A stretch of 64,000 nt of DNA from Streptomyces umbrinus (GTDB lineage: Bacteria > Actinomycetota > Actinomycetes > Streptomycetales > Streptomycetaceae), in assembly GCF_030817415.1 (NCBI RefSeq), contig NZ_JAUSZI010000002.1, forward strand, positions 992,001 to 1,056,000, in the 5' to 3' direction. Position numbers and translations under genes: made by a program. Positions 35,106-44,284 of the stretch are shown piece by piece (position 1 is the first letter of the stretch; every line of letters begins with the position of its first letter). The notes beneath the pieces are model-generated. The model saw only the letters and a list, made by a program, of their open reading frames with translations. It did no database searches and had not been told where the DNA came from.

Positions 35106-35129
35106 AGGGCCGCCCCCCGTGGCGGCCCT
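35106..35129 (+). terminator. Hairpin terminator after the DUF2975/HTH operon
   Basis: AGGGCCGCC (35106-35114) and GGCGGCCCT (35121-35129) form a perfect 9-bp stem with a 6-nt loop, 89 bp after the HTH stop and 45 bp before the next gene. There is no U-tract, as is common in actinomycetes. Confidence 0.7.
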
Positions 35130-35173
35130 ACCCCTGACCGGGCCCGGAGAGACACATGAGGAGGAGGTGTCGC

Positions 35174-35641
35174 ATGCCACAGCAAACCCGTGCGTCCTCC
35201 ACCTCCGACAGCCAGAACCTCACCCCCGTCACCGGCGCGCTCCTGTCGGCACTGTTCGCCCTCCTCGGCGTACTCGGTCTCCAGGGCATCCCCGCCGCGG
35301 CCACCACCGTCGCACCGACGCCGGTCGCAGGCGTCGCGTACCAGCACCTGGCACCGACCGCGGAGATCCCCCCGGCCACGAGTGTCGCCACCAAGGCCGG
35401 TACCCGTAGCAACGCCGACGACAAGTACACCACCGCCTGCGGCCAGCAGTCCCGCGTGGGCAGGGCCGCGCCGGGCGAATGGCACACCCTGACTCCGGGC
35501 GGAGTGTCCGTCCCGCCCGGCCTGGTACTCCCCCTGCCGGAGTCCGGGCCGCAACTGCCGCTCTCTCAGGACGCCTTCACACCTCCACAGCACTCCGAGC
35601 GTCACAGCGGGCGGGGACCGCCGCCCTCCAACGGCAACTGA
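35174..35641 (+). CDS. Small membrane-anchored or secreted protein upstream of secDF
   Basis: The ATG at 35174 follows AGGAGG with good spacing and opens a 155-aa protein with one hydrophobic helix (LLSALFALLGVLGLQGIP, residues about 24-41). The rest is extracytoplasmic, Pro/Ala/Thr-rich and low-complexity, including LVLPLPESGPQLPL near the end. I recognise no domain. It stops 64 bp before the SecDF start on the same strand and may be co-transcribed. Disordered composition leaves some doubt that it is functional, but the strong ribosome site supports it. Confidence 0.65.
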   Translation: MPQQTRASSTSDSQNLTPVTGALLSALFALLGVLGLQGIPAAATTVAPTPVAGVAYQHLAPTAEIPPATSVATKAGTRSNADDKYTTACGQQSRVGRAAPGEWHTLTPGGVSVPPGLVLPLPESGPQLPLSQDAFTPPQHSERHSGRGPPPSNGN

Positions 35642-35704
35642 CGTCACCCAGTCGATCCCCACCGCACCCTTCTCACGGCTGCGGTATGCCTGTTGGAGGC
35701 ACCC

Positions 35705-37990
35705 TTGACGCGCGCCATTCGCGTGCGGGCGTTCTTCGCCCTTGCCGTTCTCGCCCTGTCGCTCTTCATCACGCTGACCGTGCCGGTCCGCCTCGGACTC
35801 GATCTGCGCGGCGGCACTCAGATCGTCCTGGAAACCCGGGATTCGCCCACGGCCAAGGCCGACTCGGAGGCCACTGACCGCACTTTGGAGGTGCTGCGCC
35901 ACCGCATCGACGCGCTCGGCGTCGCCGAACCCACCATCGCCCGTTCCGGGGACAACCGGATCATCGTCGAACTGCCTGGCATCCAGGACCCGCGTGAGGC
36001 CGCCGACGTGCTTGGCCGCACCGCCCAACTCGCCTTCCATCCGGTCCTCGGTACCGCGGACGCCGGCGAAACCTCACGTCAGCCGCTGCCCAAGAAGCCG
36101 GCGGAACTCGTCCTGCCCGACGAATCCGGTCAGCCCGTGCGCCTGGGCCCGTCGGCACTCACCGGCGCGGACGTCGACAGCGCCGAGGCGCGCATCGACC
36201 AGCAGAGCGGGGTCGGCTGGTACGTCGGCGTCGACTTCAAGGGAGCGGGCGGCGACGCCTGGGCCCGCCTGACGGGCGAGGCAGCCTGTCGTCCCGCCGG
36301 CGATCCCGCCCGCCGCGTCGCCATCGTCCTGGACGACAAGGTCATCTCCTCCCCGCAGGTCAACTCCTCCGTCGCCTGCCGTACGGGCATCGACGGAGGG
36401 TCCACTCAGATCACCGGCTCCTTCAGCCGTGACGAGGCCCGCGAACTGGGCCTGCTCATCAACGGCGGAGCCCTGCCGGTGCCGGTCGAGACGGTCGAAC
36501 AGCGCACGGTCGGCCCGACCCTGGGCGCATCGGCCATCGAGGCCAGTGCCCGGGCCGCCGTCATCGGCACCGCGCTGACCTCCCTGTTCATCATCGCCGT
36601 CTACCGACTCCTCGGTGCCCTGGCCGCCGTGGCCCTCACCTGTTACGGAGTCATCTCCTACGCGGCTCTCGCCGCGCTCGGCGCCACCCTCACCCTCCCG
36701 GGGCTCGCCGGGTTCGTCCTGGCCATCGGTATGGCCGTCGACGCCAACGTGCTCGTCTTCGAACGGGCCCGCGAGGAATACGCGGCCCGCCAGAGCAAGG
36801 GCCTGCGCGCCGCCCTCACCGCCGGATTCCGCAACGCGTTCAGCGCCATCGCCGACTCGAACATCACCACGCTCATCGCCGCGGGCCTGCTCTTCTTCCT
36901 CGCCTCCGGACCTGTCCGCGGGTTCGGTGTCACCCTGGGCATCGGCGTTCTCGCCTCCATGCTCAGCGCCCTGGTCATCACGCGCGTACTCGCCGACCAC
37001 GCGGTCGCCCGCCGATCCGTACGACGCCGTCCCCGTCTCACCGGCATCGCGAACACCGGTAAGGTCCGCGACTGGCTCGTCCGCCGCAATCCTGACCTGA
37101 TGCACCGTCGGCGCACCTGGCTGGCCGCGTCCGCCGTCGCCCTCGTCCTGGCCACCTCGGGCATCGCGATCCGGGGGCTGAACTTCGGCGTCGAGTTCAC
37201 CGGCGGACGGCTCATGGAGTACGCCACCTCGGCACCGGTCGACGCCGACCGCGCCCGGGACGCCCTGGCCGACGCGGGTCTGCCCCGCGCGGTCGTCCAG
37301 ACCTCCGGCGACGACGACCTCTCCGTACGGACGGACCAACTGTCCAACGCCGAGGCGGCGAAGATGGACAGGACGATCAGCGATCTCGCGGGCAGTGCCG
37401 ACAAGATCCGCGACGAGCTCATCGGCCCCAGCCTCGGGGACGAACTGCGCCGAGGTGCTCTCATCGGCCTCGCCTCTGCCCTGGCCGCCCAGTTGCTGTA
37501 TCTCGCGGTGCGCTTCCGCTGGACCTTCGGCACATCCGCGGTCGCCGCGATGGCCCATGACGCGCTGATCCTCGTAGGTGTCTTCGCCTGGCTCGGCAAG
37601 CCGATCGACGGCGTGTTCCTCGCGGCCCTGCTGACCGTGATCGGATACTCCGTCAACGACTCCGTCGTCGTCTTCGACCGCATCAGGGAACTGTCGGCCG
37701 GCGACCGGAAGACACCCTTCTCGCGCCTCGCCAACACCGCCATCCTGCAAACCCTCCCCCGCACGGTGAACACGGGCATGGGAGCCGTGTTCATCCTCTC
37801 CGCCCTCACCCTGCTGGGCGGAGACTCCCTGACCGACTTCGCCCTCGCCCTGCTCATCGGCATCGTCGTGGGCACGTACTCCTCGATGTTCACCGCCGCA
37901 CCCCTGGCCATCGAACTCCAGGCCCGCAGCGCCACGCCGCCGGCCGGCACCACACCTCGATCAGCCCCGCGCGGCGCGGCAGTGATCTAG
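35705..37990 (+). CDS. secDF: SecDF, fused protein-export membrane protein
   Basis: A 761-aa single-chain SecD-SecF. The TTG at 35705 follows GGAGG (35695-35699); an upstream in-frame TTG at 35693 lies on the ribosome site. The SecD half has TM1, LGLDLRGGTQIVLET, a short periplasmic part, and the proton-path helix GFVLAIGMAVDANVLVFERA. After residue about 465 the SecF half begins (WLAASAVALVLATSGIAI) with FTGGRLMEY and VIGYSVNDSVVVFDRIREL. It uses proton motive force to pull secreted proteins out after SecA. Streptomyces usually also carries separate secD and secF elsewhere, so this is probably a second copy. Confidence 0.95.
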   Translation: MTRAIRVRAFFALAVLALSLFITLTVPVRLGLDLRGGTQIVLETRDSPTAKADSEATDRTLEVLRHRIDALGVAEPTIARSGDNRIIVELPGIQDPREAADVLGRTAQLAFHPVLGTADAGETSRQPLPKKPAELVLPDESGQPVRLGPSALTGADVDSAEARIDQQSGVGWYVGVDFKGAGGDAWARLTGEAACRPAGDPARRVAIVLDDKVISSPQVNSSVACRTGIDGGSTQITGSFSRDEARELGLLINGGALPVPVETVEQRTVGPTLGASAIEASARAAVIGTALTSLFIIAVYRLLGALAAVALTCYGVISYAALAALGATLTLPGLAGFVLAIGMAVDANVLVFERAREEYAARQSKGLRAALTAGFRNAFSAIADSNITTLIAAGLLFFLASGPVRGFGVTLGIGVLASMLSALVITRVLADHAVARRSVRRRPRLTGIANTGKVRDWLVRRNPDLMHRRRTWLAASAVALVLATSGIAIRGLNFGVEFTGGRLMEYATSAPVDADRARDALADAGLPRAVVQTSGDDDLSVRTDQLSNAEAAKMDRTISDLAGSADKIRDELIGPSLGDELRRGALIGLASALAAQLLYLAVRFRWTFGTSAVAAMAHDALILVGVFAWLGKPIDGVFLAALLTVIGYSVNDSVVVFDRIRELSAGDRKTPFSRLANTAILQTLPRTVNTGMGAVFILSALTLLGGDSLTDFALALLIGIVVGTYSSMFTAAPLAIELQARSATPPAGTTPRSAPRGAAVI

Positions 37991-38162
37991 GGACGCGGCA
38001 CGGTACAACTCCGCTTCTGACCTGGGCATACGAAGCCGATCGAGCATGGCGCGACATCTCCGGATCAGTCACCTCTCACCGGGCGGTCCGGCTGATATCG
38101 TCCTGGCCCACCGAACAGGCAGGGGGCTCCCCTGCGACGGCGGGACGAAGGAGTGCTGCGCC

Positions 38163-39434
38163 ATGCGAGTTCTCTTGGTCGGAGCGGGCGGCGTCGGGAC
38201 CGCGATCACGAGGATCGCGGCCCGGCGTTCTTTCTACGAGCACATGGTCGTCGCCGACTACGACCCGGCGCGGGCGGAGTCGGCCGTCGCGGCCCTCGGG
38301 GAGGACGAGCACAGGTTCACGGCTGTGCGACTCGACGCCTCGGACACGACAGGTGTGCGGGCCGCCCTCGCCGAGCACCGCTGTGACGTCCTGCTGAATG
38401 CCACCGACCCCCGCTTCGTGCTGCCGCTGTTCGACGCGGCACTCACCCATGGCGCCCACTACCTGGACATGGCGATGTCCTTGTCCCGGCCGCATCCGAC
38501 CCGCCCCTACCAGGAGTGCGGCGTGAAACTGGGGGACGCGCAGTTCGAACGGTCCGCCGAGTGGGAGGCGGCGGACCGGCTCGCGCTGGTCGGCATGGGT
38601 GTGGAACCGGGCCTGTCGGACGTCTTCGCCCGTTACGCCGCCGACGTCCTCTTCGACGAGATCGAGGAGATCGGCATCCGTGACGGCGCCAACCTGGTCG
38701 TGGACGGCTACGACTTCGCCCCGTCCTTCAGCATCTGGACGACCATCGAGGAATGCCTCAACCCACCGGTCGTCTACGAAGCGGAGCGGGGCTGGTTCAC
38801 CACGCCGCCCTTCAGTGAGCCCGAGGTCTTCGACTTCCCGGAGGGCATGGGGCCGGTGGAGTGCGTCAACGTCGAGCACGAGGAAGTGCTGCTGGTCCCC
38901 CGGTGGTTGAAGGCCCGGCGGGTCACCTTCAAGTACGGTCTCGGCGACGAGTTCATCGGCGTCCTCCAGACCCTGCACAAACTGGGTCTGGACCGCACCG
39001 ACCCGGTCACCGTGAACGGCGGCACCGAGACCGGAACGGGCAAGGTCACGGTCTCCCCGCGGGACGTGGTCGCCGCCTGTCTGCCCGACCCGGCCGGTCT
39101 CGGGGACCGTATGCACGGCAAGACGTGCGCGGGTACGTGGGTCAGGGGCACCAAGGACGGCCGGCCTCGGGAGGTCTACCTCTACCACGTGGTCGACAAC
39201 CAGTGGTCGATGCGGGAGTACGGCTCCCAGGCCGTGGTCTGGCAGACCGCGATCAACCCCGTGGCCGCTCTCGAACTCATCGCGTCGGGAGCCTGGCACG
39301 GCAGCGGAGTGCTCGGCCCCGAGGCACTGCCGCCCCGGCCGTTCCTCGACCTGCTGACGGAGTACGGATCACCGTGGGGCATGCGCGAGGACACGGCCGT
39401 ACAGGAGGACGGGACCGACAGCCCCGCCCTCTGA
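38163..39434 (+). CDS. Saccharopine dehydrogenase-family oxidoreductase
   Basis: A 423-aa protein with an N-terminal NAD(P)-binding Rossmann fold (MRVLLVGAGGVGTAITRIAA, then VVADYDPARAE) and the saccharopine-dehydrogenase C-domain (LLNATDPRFVLPLFDAALTHGAHYLDMA, GMGVEPGLSDVFARYAAD). Relatives include lysine-pathway and carboxynorspermidine dehydrogenases; the exact substrate cannot be read. ATG 38163 matches the Rossmann start, though the frame is open to 38046. An APC amino-acid permease follows on the same strand after 146 bp, so the two may handle an amino acid or polyamine together. Confidence 0.88.
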   Translation: MRVLLVGAGGVGTAITRIAARRSFYEHMVVADYDPARAESAVAALGEDEHRFTAVRLDASDTTGVRAALAEHRCDVLLNATDPRFVLPLFDAALTHGAHYLDMAMSLSRPHPTRPYQECGVKLGDAQFERSAEWEAADRLALVGMGVEPGLSDVFARYAADVLFDEIEEIGIRDGANLVVDGYDFAPSFSIWTTIEECLNPPVVYEAERGWFTTPPFSEPEVFDFPEGMGPVECVNVEHEEVLLVPRWLKARRVTFKYGLGDEFIGVLQTLHKLGLDRTDPVTVNGGTETGTGKVTVSPRDVVAACLPDPAGLGDRMHGKTCAGTWVRGTKDGRPREVYLYHVVDNQWSMREYGSQAVVWQTAINPVAALELIASGAWHGSGVLGPEALPPRPFLDLLTEYGSPWGMREDTAVQEDGTDSPAL

Positions 39435-39529
39435 ATTCCACGTACCGCCTGCCGTCCTTGCCTGCCAGGCACCTGCGGACGCCTACCCAGGTGACATGCG
39501 TATCCAAGAGGCCCTCAATAGCGTAAAAA

Positions 39530-39553
39530 GTTCCACAACGCCCTGTTGTATGG
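39530..39553. promoter_or_regulatory. Imperfect palindrome upstream of the APC permease
   Basis: GTTCCACAAC (39530-39539) is mirrored by GTTGTATGG (39545-39553) around a CCC centre, 28 bp before the permease ATG. The shape resembles operators of IclR- or GntR-type repressors, but no such gene is nearby, so the regulator is unknown. Confidence 0.4.
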
Positions 39554-39580
39554 ATTCACGCACAACCGGAGCGAGGGAAC

Positions 39581-41074
39581 ATGGCCGACGACACTGCGGA
39601 CGCACCCCCACCTGTCGGGTTGAAGGCCAACGCGATCGGCTTCGTCGACGCGCTCGTCATCGGTCTCAACTCCACCTCCCCGGCGTACTCGTTGGCGGCG
39701 GTCATCGGTCCGATCGTGGCGCTGGTGGGCATCTACGCCCCGGGCGTGATGGTCGCGTCCTTCGTGCCGATGCTGTTGATCGCCTCGGCGTTCTACTACC
39801 TCAACAAGGTCGACCAGGACTGCGGCACGACCTTCTCGTGGGTCACCCGGGCCATGGGGCCGTGGGCCGGCTGGCTCGGTGGGTGGGCCATCGCCATGAC
39901 CGGAGTTCTGGTCGTCGGATCGCTGGCGGACGTAGCCGTGAGCTTCGCCCTGTTGGCCTTCGGCCTCGACAGCTGGGCCGACAACGACTTCGTACGCCAG
40001 TCGCTCGCGGTGCTGCTCATCCTCGTGATGACGGCCGTGTGCGTCATCGGCACCGAGGTGTCGGCCAAGGTGCAGAACGTCCTCATCCTGGCGCAGGTCG
40101 CCTGTCTGATCGCCTTCGTCGTGGTGGCGCTCTACCGGGTCTACGCGGGCAGCAGCTCCTTCGACTCCATCGACCCCGCCTTCAAGTGGCTGAACCCCTT
40201 CGGAGCCGGCGGCGCATCGCTGACCGGAGCCCTGCTGCTGGGGGTGTTCATCTACTGGGGCTGGGAGTCGGCGGTCAATCTCACCGAGGAGGTCGAGAAC
40301 TCCGCGACCGCTCCCGGCAAGGCGGGCGTCTGGTCGACGGTCGTGCTGCTGGTGACCTATCTGTCGGTCGGCTTCGCGGTCGTCGCCTACGCCGGTACGA
40401 CCTTCCTCGCCGACAACGCCGACGAGGAGGAGTTCGTCTTCGCCCTGCTCGCCACCGAGGTGATGGGCGGCTGGGACTGGGTCGTGCTGCTGGCGGTCTC
40501 GACGTCCGCGCTGGCGTCGACGCAGACGACGATCATCCCGGCGTCGCGCACGGCACTGTCCATGGCCCGCCGTCACGCGCTGCCTGAGCACTTCGCACAC
40601 ATCCACCCGCGGTTCCGTACGCCGGACGTCAGCACGTGGTGGGTCGCCGGTATCGCCATCGCCTGGTACGTCGTCGTCAACCAGATCAGCACCAACGCCC
40701 TCTTCGACTCGCTCACCGCGCTGTCGCTGCTGATCGCGTTCTACTACGCGCTCACGGGTGTGGCCTGCGCGGTCTACTACCGCCGCCATCTGACCGAGAG
40801 CGTGCGCTACTTCGTACTCATCGGCCTGGGCCCACTGGCCGGCGCCGGGCTGTTGGCGTGGCTGCTGGTGGAATCGGTCTCCGACATGGCCGACCCCGAG
40901 AACTCCTACAGCGGTGTCTCGTGGTTCGGGCTCGGTCCCCCGCTCGTCATCGGCATCGGGATCGCTCTCATCGGTGTGGTGCTCATGGTCGTACGGCGGC
41001 TGATGTCGCCGGTCTTCTGGTCGGAACGCCCGGGTGTGGCCGACGCCGATCTCGTCCACGGCAAGGAGTCCTGA
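39581..41074 (+). CDS. APC-superfamily amino acid/polyamine permease
   Basis: A 497-aa integral membrane protein with 12 predicted helices. TM1 contains the unwound APC motif region IGLNSTSPAYSLAAV, followed by IASAFYYLNKVDQDCGTTFSWVTRAMGPW (TM2-TM3 region) and helices through to LVIGIGIALIGVVLMVV. It imports an amino acid or amine by proton symport; substrate unknown. ATG 39581 follows GAGGGAAC. A universal stress protein starts 1 bp after its stop, an arrangement common for APC permeases. Confidence 0.93.
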   Translation: MADDTADAPPPVGLKANAIGFVDALVIGLNSTSPAYSLAAVIGPIVALVGIYAPGVMVASFVPMLLIASAFYYLNKVDQDCGTTFSWVTRAMGPWAGWLGGWAIAMTGVLVVGSLADVAVSFALLAFGLDSWADNDFVRQSLAVLLILVMTAVCVIGTEVSAKVQNVLILAQVACLIAFVVVALYRVYAGSSSFDSIDPAFKWLNPFGAGGASLTGALLLGVFIYWGWESAVNLTEEVENSATAPGKAGVWSTVVLLVTYLSVGFAVVAYAGTTFLADNADEEEFVFALLATEVMGGWDWVVLLAVSTSALASTQTTIIPASRTALSMARRHALPEHFAHIHPRFRTPDVSTWWVAGIAIAWYVVVNQISTNALFDSLTALSLLIAFYYALTGVACAVYYRRHLTESVRYFVLIGLGPLAGAGLLAWLLVESVSDMADPENSYSGVSWFGLGPPLVIGIGIALIGVVLMVVRRLMSPVFWSERPGVADADLVHGKES

Positions 41075-41075
41075 G

Positions 41076-41492
41076 ATGTCGGTTGTCCTCGGATACGACG
41101 AGTCGCCGGGCGCGGCCCGCGCACTGCGCGTCGCGATCGAGGTGTCCGCCGCGTTCGACGAGCCGCTCGTGCTGGTCTACGGCGCCGCGGCTCCGGGAAC
41201 CGTGGGCGAGGAGTACGGCGCTCACCACGAAGCCGTCCGCGAGGCCGGACGCGTCGCACTCGACCACGCCGTCAGTGTGGCCGACGCGGCCGACGTAAGG
41301 ACAACCGTCGAAATCATCGACCAGAAACCCGCCCAGGCACTGATCGACGCCGCGTCACGCCACGGGGCACGGTTCATCGTGGTGGGCAGCTGGGGAGAGA
41401 GCCCGATGCGCGGGGCACTGCTGGGCTCCACTCCCCACAAGCTGCTCCATCTGTCGAGCGTCCCGGTCCTCTGCGTGCCGACCGAACAGTGA
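41076..41492 (+). CDS. Universal stress protein (UspA family)
   Basis: A 138-aa single-domain USP: VVLGYDESPGAARALRVA at the N-terminus, PAQALIDAASRHGARFIVVGS, and the nucleotide-binding GSWGESPMRGALLGS followed by HKLLHLSSVPVLCVP. The G-x2-G-x9-G-S/T pattern of ATP-binding USPs is approximated. It is co-transcribed with the APC permease (ATG two bases after its stop) and could modulate the transporter under stress, an inference from gene order. Confidence 0.93.
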   Translation: MSVVLGYDESPGAARALRVAIEVSAAFDEPLVLVYGAAAPGTVGEEYGAHHEAVREAGRVALDHAVSVADAADVRTTVEIIDQKPAQALIDAASRHGARFIVVGSWGESPMRGALLGSTPHKLLHLSSVPVLCVPTEQ

Positions 41493-41609
41493 GCCGTTTC
41501 CCATCAAGGACGAGAAACGCTCAGCCATGCCTTCCGACCCAGTGATGAGTTTTCGCGCCCGTACCCGTCACACCTACGACAGGACATTACGAGGCGGAAG
41601 GATGACGTC

Positions 41610-42608
41610 ATGAGTGCGGACACGCGGCCGGAGGAGCTGGGCGTGAGCAGTCTGGACGAGGTCGACGAGCCGACGTTCACGGGGCTGGCGGAGCGGCACC
41701 GGCGGGAGCTGCACGTGCACTGCTACCGGATGCTCGGGTCGTTCGAGGACGCCGAGGACACCGTGCAGGAGACGTTCCTCCGTGCCTGGCGGCGGCGGGA
41801 GACCTTCGAGGGACGGTCGACGTTCAGGGCCTGGCTGTACCGGATCGCCACCAACGCCTGCCTGGACCTGCTCGCCAAGTGCCGCCCGGAGCCTGCGACC
41901 GGCGGCGAGGTTCTGTGGCTGCAGCCCTACCCGGACCGGCTGCTCGACGAACTGCCCGCGGGCGACGCGGACGAGCCGGAGACCGTCGCCGTCGCGCGGG
42001 AGACGATCGAGCTGGCGTACCTGGTCGCGGTCCAGCACCTCGCGCCGCGCCCGCGGGCCGTGCTGATCCTGCGGGACGTGCTCGGCTGGCCGGCGAAGGA
42101 CGTCGCGGAATTCCTCGGGGACTCCGTCAACTCCGTGAACAGCGCGCTGCAGCGGGCCCGCGCCGGCATGCGGGAGCACCTGCCCGCCGAGCGGCAGGAC
42201 TGGACCGGCGGCGAGGAGGACCCAGGGACGCGCGAGCTGGCTCGCCGCTTCACCGACGCGAGCGTCGCCAAGGACGTCGAAGGTCTCGCTGCCATGCTGC
42301 GGGACGACGTCCGCTTCTCGATGCCGCCCACCCCGGGCCTGTACGTCGGCCGCGACACGGTGGTGAACAACTGGGTCGAGGGCGGGTTCGAGGACCTGGG
42401 GCGCCTGCGCTGCGTCCTCACATCGGTGAACAGGCAGCCCGCCTTCGCCTTCTACCTCTGGCGGGAGCAGGAGGGCGCGTACCTGCTGCTTGCGATCGAC
42501 GTCCTGCGGATCACCGGCGGGGCGATCACCGAGATCGTCATCTTCCACGACGACCAGTTCCCGCGGCTCGGGCTGCCGGAGCGCCTGTCGGCGGGCGGCA
42601 CGGAGTAG
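41610..42608 (+). CDS. ECF sigma factor, SigX5/ECF41-like with SnoaL C-domain
   Basis: A 332-aa sigma factor of the TIGR02960 (SigX5) type. Region 2: HCYRMLGSFEDAEDTVQETFLRAWR (residues about 37-61) and AWLYRIATNACLDLL. Region 4: LAPRPRAVLILRDVLGWPAKDVAEFLG with SVNSALQRARAG. A C-terminal NTF2/SnoaL-like domain (RRFTDASVAKDVEGLAAMLRDDV onward) often acts as an internal anti-sigma element in ECF41-like factors. The ATG is at 41610 within GGAAGGATGACGTC. The downstream small gene and DUF6069 gene form its operon. Confidence 0.92.
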   Translation: MSADTRPEELGVSSLDEVDEPTFTGLAERHRRELHVHCYRMLGSFEDAEDTVQETFLRAWRRRETFEGRSTFRAWLYRIATNACLDLLAKCRPEPATGGEVLWLQPYPDRLLDELPAGDADEPETVAVARETIELAYLVAVQHLAPRPRAVLILRDVLGWPAKDVAEFLGDSVNSVNSALQRARAGMREHLPAERQDWTGGEEDPGTRELARRFTDASVAKDVEGLAAMLRDDVRFSMPPTPGLYVGRDTVVNNWVEGGFEDLGRLRCVLTSVNRQPAFAFYLWREQEGAYLLLAIDVLRITGGAITEIVIFHDDQFPRLGLPERLSAGGTE

Positions 42609-42613
42609 TCCCG

Positions 42614-42910
42614 GTGCGGACGCTCACGCTGCGCGGTGGCGCGCGTGTCGCGGTGGTCGCGGCGGAGTGGCTCGACGCGTTCGGCGTCGTCACCCGCGGG
42701 CGGGTGCAGCTGGAGCTGCGCGACGGCGAGCCCGGGCCGGTCCTCGGACGAGACGCCGGGTTCTGGCTCCGCGGCACCGGCGTCCGCGCCCTGCGCAACC
42801 CAGGCCGTCGCACGGCGAGGGTGCGCATCGTCACCCCAAGGGCCGGCACCGCCACACGCCAGTCGACAGACCCCGTACGCCAGTTACCGAATGACGGAGG
42901 AACGACATGA
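42614..42910 (+). CDS. Small conserved-looking protein behind the sigma factor
   Basis: A 98-aa protein from a GTG at 42614, five bases after the sigma stop. Sequence: an alternating beta pattern RTLTLRGGARVAVVAAEWL, RGRVQLELRDGEPGP, WLRGTGVRALRNP and a Thr/Arg-rich tail. No known domain is recognised. Its stop overlaps the ATG of the DUF6069 gene by 4 bp, so it is very probably real and co-translated with both neighbours. Confidence 0.6.
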   Translation: MRTLTLRGGARVAVVAAEWLDAFGVVTRGRVQLELRDGEPGPVLGRDAGFWLRGTGVRALRNPGRRTARVRIVTPRAGTATRQSTDPVRQLPNDGGTT

Positions 42911-43359
42911 ACAGCATGAACGACACCGGAGTCGTCGCAGGCCCGGCATCGGGCCGGACCGGCCACACCCACCGATTCCGCGGGCTCGTCGGCACCGGCT
43001 TGATTGCCACGCTCGCGGCGGTGGTGGTCACCACCCTCGCCGCGGCGCTCGCCAAGGCCGCTGGCGTCGACTTCGAGGTCTCCGACGGTGGCGAGACGAT
43101 CCCGTTGTCCGGGTTCGCCGTGGTGACCGGCTTCTTCTCGGTCGTGGGCATCGTCATCGCCGTCGCTCTTCTTCGTTGGAGCGCTCGACCCGCCCAGCGG
43201 TTCGTGTGGACGGCAGTGTCGCTGACCGCGATCTCGTTGATCCCGCCCCTCCTCTCCGGGGCAGACACCACCATCACCGCCCTCCTCGGGCTGCACCTCG
43301 TCCCTGCGGCGGTGATGATCCCGACCCTGGCGCGGAGCCTTCGTACCCGGACGGGTTGA
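42907..43359 (+). CDS. DUF6069 family membrane protein
   Basis: A 150-aa protein with four predicted TM helices (about residues 25-47, 67-87, 99-117 and 124-142), matching DUF6069: LVGTGLIATLAAVVVTTLAAALA, PLSGFAVVTGFFSVVGIVIA and HLVPAAVMIPTLARSL. Function is unknown. Genes of this family frequently follow a SigX5-type sigma factor in actinobacteria, as here with an ATGA overlap to the preceding gene. It is convergent with the SRPBCC gene. Confidence 0.85.
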   Translation: MNSMNDTGVVAGPASGRTGHTHRFRGLVGTGLIATLAAVVVTTLAAALAKAAGVDFEVSDGGETIPLSGFAVVTGFFSVVGIVIAVALLRWSARPAQRFVWTAVSLTAISLIPPLLSGADTTITALLGLHLVPAAVMIPTLARSLRTRTG

Positions 43360-43385
43360 AAAGTGCTCGATGACTCACCCCGCCA

Positions 43386-43883
43386 TCAGGTTGCGGGTTC
43401 GGCCAGCAGCGCGTCGATCTGGCCCAGGCCTGCGGACATGCCCTCGGCCATACCCATGGACACCAGCTGTTCCATCGCCTCGGCCGTGGGGAACGTGCTC
43501 TCGACCGTCATCAGGGTGGCGGCCTCGCCGTCCGCAGCAAGCCGAACGCGGACGATCATCGTCGGCATGTCCGAGTTGGGCTTGCCGGTGTCATCGGCGA
43601 AGCCGTCCTCGAACTCCAGCCCGTTCGGGCTGTCGACAGTCAGGACGCGCCACCACCCGTAGTGCTTGTCACCTTCCGGCCCGGTCATGAAGTACGTGAC
43701 CGCACCGCCGGGAGTCAGGTCGTGGTCGACAACGGTCGCGGGGTAGGTCGGCGGTCCCCACCACCGCTCCAACTGCCGAGGGTCCTCCCAGACCTGCCAC
43801 ACCCGCGCCGGCAACGCGTCGAACCGCGCGGTGATCGTCAGCGCGAGAGCTTCAGGATTCTTCTGGACATCGATCACAGTCAT
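43386..43883 (-). CDS. SRPBCC/AHSA1-domain protein
   Basis: A 165-aa START-like (AHSA1) protein: LALTITARFDALPARVWQVWEDPRQLERWWGPP (residues about 13-45), PGGAVTYFMTGPEG, and a long C-terminal helix AMEQLVSMGMAEGMSAGLGQID. These small cavity proteins bind hydrophobic ligands and in this setting always follow an ArsR repressor. The ATG at 43883 overlaps the ArsR stop (ATGA) and has AAGGAGC upstream. The natural ligand is unknown. Confidence 0.92.
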   Translation of the reverse strand: MTVIDVQKNPEALALTITARFDALPARVWQVWEDPRQLERWWGPPTYPATVVDHDLTPGGAVTYFMTGPEGDKHYGWWRVLTVDSPNGLEFEDGFADDTGKPNSDMPTMIVRVRLAADGEAATLMTVESTFPTAEAMEQLVSMGMAEGMSAGLGQIDALLAEPAT

Positions 43884-44284
43884 GACAGGTGCTCCTTGCC
43901 GTTTTCGGGATCGGAGTGGGGATGGGAATCGGGACCGCACTCTGGACCTGGACCTGGATCGGCAAGGATCGCGCCGATCCGGTCGATGCGTCCACGCCAC
44001 ACATCTGCGAGCTGGTCCAGCAGGCGATGGGCCTCACGCAGGGAGTCCGCACTGCCGCGCACTCGCTGCTCGCGGCCCTGCCGCTCCTTGGTGACCAGCC
44101 CGGCCTGTTCCAGGACCGCCACATGTTTCTGCACGGCCGCGAAACTCATCGGGAACCGCCGGGCGAGATCCGAGACCGAGTACTCCCCAGCCAGCGTGAG
44201 AGCCACAATCTCGCGCCGCGTCGCATCGGCCAAGGCATGAAAGATGCGATCGGCCCGCTCGGCGAATTCCTGACGTACAACCAT
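43880..44284 (-). CDS. ArsR-family winged-helix repressor
   Basis: A 134-aa repressor with an ArsR HTH: DRIFHALADATRREIVALTL, YSVSDLARRFPMSFAAVQKHVAVLEQAGLVTKERQGREQRV. No metal-binding ELCVCDL-like motif is present, so it is of the SRPBCC-associated, non-metal group. A perfect inverted repeat (44273-44296) covers its own start codon, indicating autorepression. The C-terminus is a low-complexity Gly/Pro/Asp/His tail (GPGPECGPDSHPHSDPEN) just before the overlapped SRPBCC gene. Confidence 0.94.
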   Translation of the reverse strand: MVVRQEFAERADRIFHALADATRREIVALTLAGEYSVSDLARRFPMSFAAVQKHVAVLEQAGLVTKERQGREQRVRGSADSLREAHRLLDQLADVWRGRIDRIGAILADPGPGPECGPDSHPHSDPENGKEHLS

